Assembly (NCBI GenBank): GCA_020718945.1
Contig: DYRB01000023.1
Location: forward strand, 3,497 to 14,698
Source: Lamprocystis purpurea
GTDB taxonomy: Bacteria > Pseudomonadota > Gammaproteobacteria > Chromatiales > Chromatiaceae
Length of the DNA: 11,202 nt
Direction of reading: 5' to 3'
Shown here: piece after piece, positions 8,551-11,202 of the stretch
Position numbering within the stretch: the stretch's first letter is position 1
Layout of the letters: the number at the start of each line of letters is the position of its first letter
Program-made: the position numbers and the translations under genes
Notes under the pieces: generated by a model
Databases searched by the model: none
The model's input: the letters and a program-made list of their open reading frames with translations, nothing else
What the model was told of the DNA's origin: nothing

Positions 8551-9114
8551 TCAGGGCTGGATCTCGATGGGGGTGCCGTTGGTGGTGTAGCCCCAGATCT
8601 CCTCGATCTCGGCATTGGTCACGGCGATGCAGCCGGCGGTCCAATCCGCGCCGCGCAGGACGTCTTCCAGGTCCCGGGCACGCCCGCCCCGGCCCATGCC
8701 GTGGAGCATGACCTGCCCCCCCGGGGACACGCCGCGCTGGGCAGCGTCCATGCGGTCCTGGGCGTTGGGGTAGGAGATGTGCAGGGCCTTGTGGAAACGG
8801 CTGCCCGGGTTGCGGGTGTCGAGGTAGTAGAGCCCTTCGGGGGTGCGGTTGTCCCCCTGGCGCAGCTTGTGGCCCTTGGGGTTGACGCCCAGGGAGACCT
8901 TGTAGGTGCGGATTGGCTTGCCGTCCTTCAGGACATAGAGCTTGCGCTCCGACTTCTTGACCAGGATCTTGTCGGCATAGGGGCTTCCGGAACCCTTGCC
9001 CTTGTTGGCGTCCGCCGGGTCCTTCTGGGCGGTGGACGAGCAGCCGCCCGTCAGCCCGAGCGTCAGGACGACGGCCGCAATCAGACCCAGTTTTCCGAGA
9101 ACTGCGAGACCCAT
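8551..9114 (-). CDS. L,D-transpeptidase (YkuD domain, YafK-like) lipoprotein
   Basis: This 187-residue exported protein has a hydrophobic N-terminus (GKLGLIAAVVLTLGLTGGC) with a lipobox-like cysteine at 25. The -3 residue is Thr, not the usual Leu/Val/Ile, so lipidation is probable but not certain. A linker rich in Lys, Gly and Ser leads to the YkuD domain: ADKILVKKSERKLYVLKDGK (47-66), YKVSLGVNPKGHKLRQGDNRTPEG (71-94), MLHGMG with His138, and DWTAGCIAVTNAEIEEIW with catalytic Cys162. This GCIAVTN form is typical of the YafK-like branch, where the usual SHGC histidine is absent. The family makes or trims peptidoglycan cross-links or attaches proteins to the wall in the periplasm. AGAGGTG precedes the ATG by 6 bases. 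It converges with the PRMT-like gene, leaving 17 bp between the stops. Confidence 0.9.
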   Translation of the reverse strand: MGLAVLGKLGLIAAVVLTLGLTGGCSSTAQKDPADANKGKGSGSPYADKILVKKSERKLYVLKDGKPIRTYKVSLGVNPKGHKLRQGDNRTPEGLYYLDTRNPGSRFHKALHISYPNAQDRMDAAQRGVSPGGQVMLHGMGRGGRARDLEDVLRGADWTAGCIAVTNAEIEEIWGYTTNGTPIEIQP

Positions 9115-9155
9115 GGCCCACCTCTTCGCTGCAAATATCTGCGGTCAGGTCGGGC

Positions 9156-9161
9156 ATTCTA
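9156..9161 (-). promoter_or_regulatory. Candidate -10 box for the L,D-transpeptidase gene
   Basis: On the minus strand TAGAAT (9161-9156) differs from the -10 consensus at one base and would start transcription near 9149, giving a leader of about 35 bases. No recognisable -35 hexamer lies at the right distance, so support is weak. Confidence 0.25.
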
Positions 9162-9264
9162 GCCGAAAAGGCCCCTCCAAGGCCAGCCCGAAGGGGGCCA
9201 AAGTCATCCCCTTTCCCGTGAAATATCAGATTCGATTCTGCAACCGCTCGCACGGAGCTTTAAG

Positions 9265-9636
9265 TCAGGACAGGTCCACGGCATAGGGTTTGAGGTCCGC
9301 CAATGGGATCAGCTCCAGGGCCCTCTCGTGGGTCGCACGCAGCACCACCCGGGGGGCGCGACCGGCCTCGTGGGCCTCGCGCCAGCGGGCCGCGCACAGG
9401 CACCAGCGGTCGCCGGGCAGCAAACCGGCGAAGCCGAACTCCGGGGCCGGGGTGGTCAGATCGTTGCCCTCGGCCTGGCTGAACTCCAGGAAATCGGCGC
9501 TGACCTGGACGCAGACGCTGTGGGAACCCGGGTCCTGGGGCCCGGTCTCGCAGGCCCCGGTGCGGGCGAAGCCGGTCAGGGGATCGAGGGAACAGGGGAG
9601 CAGGGGTTCCCCGAAGACATTGCGTGCCAGGCTCAT
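9265..9636 (-). CDS. DUF2237 family protein
   Basis: This 123-residue soluble protein matches DUF2237 (COG3651) from end to end. It shows NVFGEPLLPCSLDPLTGFARTGACETGPQDPGSHSVCV (6-43), a FLEFSQAEGNDLTTPAPEFGFAGL block (49-72), the signature LPGDRWCLCAARWREAHEAG (73-92), and VVLRATHERALELIPL. Five cysteines (15, 29, 42, 79, 81) with His39 and His103 recur in family members and could bind metal or form disulfides; that is inference. The biochemical role is not established. GAGAGG lies 5 bases before the ATG. It lies 136 bp downstream of pabB on the same strand, far enough to have its own promoter. Confidence 0.92.
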   Translation of the reverse strand: MSLARNVFGEPLLPCSLDPLTGFARTGACETGPQDPGSHSVCVQVSADFLEFSQAEGNDLTTPAPEFGFAGLLPGDRWCLCAARWREAHEAGRAPRVVLRATHERALELIPLADLKPYAVDLS

Positions 9637-9688
9637 GGGGGCCTCTCGTGGGTCGGGCGGCGGTCAGGGCGAGCGCCGGTCCCGGGGA

Positions 9689-9694
9689 CTTATA
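9689..9694 (-). promoter_or_regulatory. Candidate -10 box for the DUF2237 gene
   Basis: TATAAG on the minus strand (9694-9689) matches five of six -10 consensus bases in otherwise GC-rich DNA and lies about 52 bases before the ATG. A convincing -35 was not found, so this is a low-confidence candidate. Confidence 0.25.
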
Positions 9695-9772
9695 GCAGGG
9701 ACAGCGGCCCGCCGCAGCCCCGCCGGCACTCCCCGATGGAACCGATGCAGGCTCTGCGGCCGATACCGCCGC

Positions 9773-11200
9773 TCATTCAAACCCTGGGGAGTTGCCCCCC
9801 AACCGCGCCACCAGCTCACACATGGCCTTGGCCTTGACGGCGATCTCCGCCCACTCGGCGGCACAGTCGGAGTCCGCCACCAGGCCGCCGCCGGCCCAGA
9901 AGCGCAGCTCCCCCATGGCCTGGACCAGGGTGCGGATCAGAATGCTGCTGTCCAGGCCGCCGTCGAAGCCCAGGCAAATGGCGGAGCCGCAATAGGCCCC
10001 GCGCCGCTCCCCCTCCAGGGCGTCGATGATCTGCATGGCGCGGATCTTCGGGGCCCCGGTGATGGACCCGCCGGGGAAGCAGCAGCGCAGCAGGTCCAGG
10101 GCGTCCCGGCCCTGGGCCAGGCGCCCGGTGACGGTGCTGACGAGGTGATGGACGCCGGGATAGGTCTCCACCTGGAACAGCCCAGGGGCGGCGATGCTGC
10201 CCGGGACACAGGTGCGCCCCAGGTCGTTGCGCAGCAGGTCCACGATCATGAGGTTCTCCGCCCTGTCCTTGGGGCTGGCGGCCAGCTCGGCCGCCAGGCG
10301 CCGATCCTGGTCCGGGTCCTCCCCGCGGGGGCGGGTCCCCTTGATGGGACGGGTCTCCACCGCATCGCCCTTGAGGCGCAGGAAGCGCTCCGGGGAGGAC
10401 GACAGGATGCGCCCCTCCGGGGTGTTGAGGTAGGCGGCAAAGGGGGCCGGGCTCAGGGCACGCAGGGCCACATAGGCGGCCCAGGGGTCCCCCGCCGCCG
10501 CCACGCTGTAGCGCCGGGCCAGGTTGACCTGGTAGCAGTCCCCGGCGCGGATCCAGGCATGGACCCGGGCGAAGCGCTCCGCATAGCCGGCCGCATCCAG
10601 GCTGGTCTTGAGCGGGCCGCTCAGGCTGAAGGGGCGGGGCCGATAGGGGATGGCCCCCAGGGCCAGGCGGCGCAGCAGATCGCCGGCCTGGGGCGAGGCC
10701 CCGTCGCGACCCACCAGCCAGGTGCGGCCCTCCCCGTGGTCCACCACCAGGGCCTGGTCGTAGATCCCCACCGCCAGTTCCGGCAGGCCCAGGGGGTCCG
10801 GCCCCGGGGCGGGCAGGCGCTCCAGGCGCCGGGCCAGGTCGTAGCCCAGGTAACCCAGGGCCCCGCCGGGGAAGGGCAGCCCAGCCGGCCAGTCGGCGGG
10901 CAGCCCCAGGCGCGGGCCCAGGGCCTCGCGCAGCAGGGCGAAGGGGTCCTGCCGGGAGACCCGGGCGGTACCGTCCCCGAGCACCTGAGTCAGCGGACCC
11001 CGGGTCACCAGGGTCCGGCTGGGGGCGGCGACCAGGATGTCGTAGCGCGCCAGCTCCGACCCTGGGCCAGGCCCAGGCCCCTCGCCCGCCGGGTCCAGGC
11101 CGCTGTCGAGCAGCATGGCCCAGGGCTGGTGGGCTATGGGGGCGAACAGGGCCAGGCTGTCCCGGCGATAGGGGAGCGGCTCGGCGCTGAGGCTGGGCAT
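9773..11200 (-). CDS. pabB: Aminodeoxychorismate synthase component I (PabB)
   Basis: This 475-residue protein is PabB, which together with the glutaminase PabA converts chorismate and glutamine to 4-amino-4-deoxychorismate for folate synthesis. The N-terminal domain has the usual PabB/TrpE opening (LPYRRDSLALF, WAMLLDSG) and GGALGYLGYDLARRLE (112-127). The chorismate-binding domain holds IRAGDCYQVNLARR (217-230), SSSPERFL (267-274), PIKGTRPRG (285-293), NLMIVDLLRNDLGR (316-329), ETYPGVHHLVSTV, CFPGGSITGAPKIRAM (374-389) and AGGGLVADSD (436-445). The lysine in PIKGT is diagnostic, because anthranilate synthase TrpE has PIAGT there. The ATG at 11200 agrees with the family start, but only two bases lie beyond it, so an upstream start cannot be excluded. 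No pabA or pabC is present in the window. Confidence 0.94.
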   Translation of the reverse strand: MPSLSAEPLPYRRDSLALFAPIAHQPWAMLLDSGLDPAGEGPGPGPGSELARYDILVAAPSRTLVTRGPLTQVLGDGTARVSRQDPFALLREALGPRLGLPADWPAGLPFPGGALGYLGYDLARRLERLPAPGPDPLGLPELAVGIYDQALVVDHGEGRTWLVGRDGASPQAGDLLRRLALGAIPYRPRPFSLSGPLKTSLDAAGYAERFARVHAWIRAGDCYQVNLARRYSVAAAGDPWAAYVALRALSPAPFAAYLNTPEGRILSSSPERFLRLKGDAVETRPIKGTRPRGEDPDQDRRLAAELAASPKDRAENLMIVDLLRNDLGRTCVPGSIAAPGLFQVETYPGVHHLVSTVTGRLAQGRDALDLLRCCFPGGSITGAPKIRAMQIIDALEGERRGAYCGSAICLGFDGGLDSSILIRTLVQAMGELRFWAGGGLVADSDCAAEWAEIAVKAKAMCELVARLGGNSPGFE

Positions 11201-11202
11201 GG

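Noticed and set aside
8144..9253. Minus-strand 369-codon frame overlapping the L,D-transpeptidase and PRMT-like genes
   Set aside because: It is an out-of-frame reading of two real genes; the transpeptidase frame has the conserved motifs, signal peptide and ribosome site.

Overview
The window is GC-rich DNA of about 70% G+C, with densely packed genes and typical proteobacterial families. The gene set suggests a gammaproteobacterium: KefB/C antiporter, malate synthase G remnant, RlmI, PabB, a YafK-type L,D-transpeptidase, a DUF29 protein and a PIN/ribbon-helix-helix toxin-antitoxin pair. The dispersed hairpin repeats and DUF29 fit a purple sulfur bacterium or other Chromatiales member. That placement is an inference from gene style, not proven; no rRNA or tRNA gene is present.

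Layout, left end: the 3' part of a Kef-type K+/H+ antiporter gene (+) enters from outside the window. It is followed by a roughly 130-bp element made of phased CGCAAAT units in inverted orientation. Next lies a clearly broken malate synthase G gene (+), which has lost its N-terminus, a large internal block and its last residues, and also carries a nonsense codon. It ends at a perfect 24-bp palindrome that also supplies the stop codon of the convergent gene, a 688-residue DUF255 thioredoxin-fold protein (-).

Middle: divergent from the DUF255 gene is a DUF29 gene (+). A cluster of short hairpins separates it from a convergent toxin-antitoxin operon (-). In that operon the PIN-domain toxin comes first and the ribbon-helix-helix antitoxin second, with a 4-bp ATGA overlap. 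The best promoter would give a nearly leaderless toxin mRNA. An intergenic stretch of about 270 bp leads to rlmI (23S rRNA m5C methyltransferase, +).

Right end: a gene for a PRMT-type protein arginine methyltransferase homologue (+) carries a C-terminal segment resembling PqqD. It converges, with a 17-bp gap, on three minus-strand genes: a YkuD-domain lipoprotein, a DUF2237 protein and pabB (aminodeoxychorismate synthase component I, folate pathway). pabB starts 2 bases from the window edge.

The genes do not form one pathway. This is mostly housekeeping chromosome, with accessory material concentrated between about 1.3 and 5.8 kb. The most interesting single item is the PRMT-like protein with its PqqD-like tail. 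The repeat/pseudogene/palindrome region and the toxin-first operon come next. I saw no CRISPR array, prophage, transposase gene or obvious new multi-gene system.
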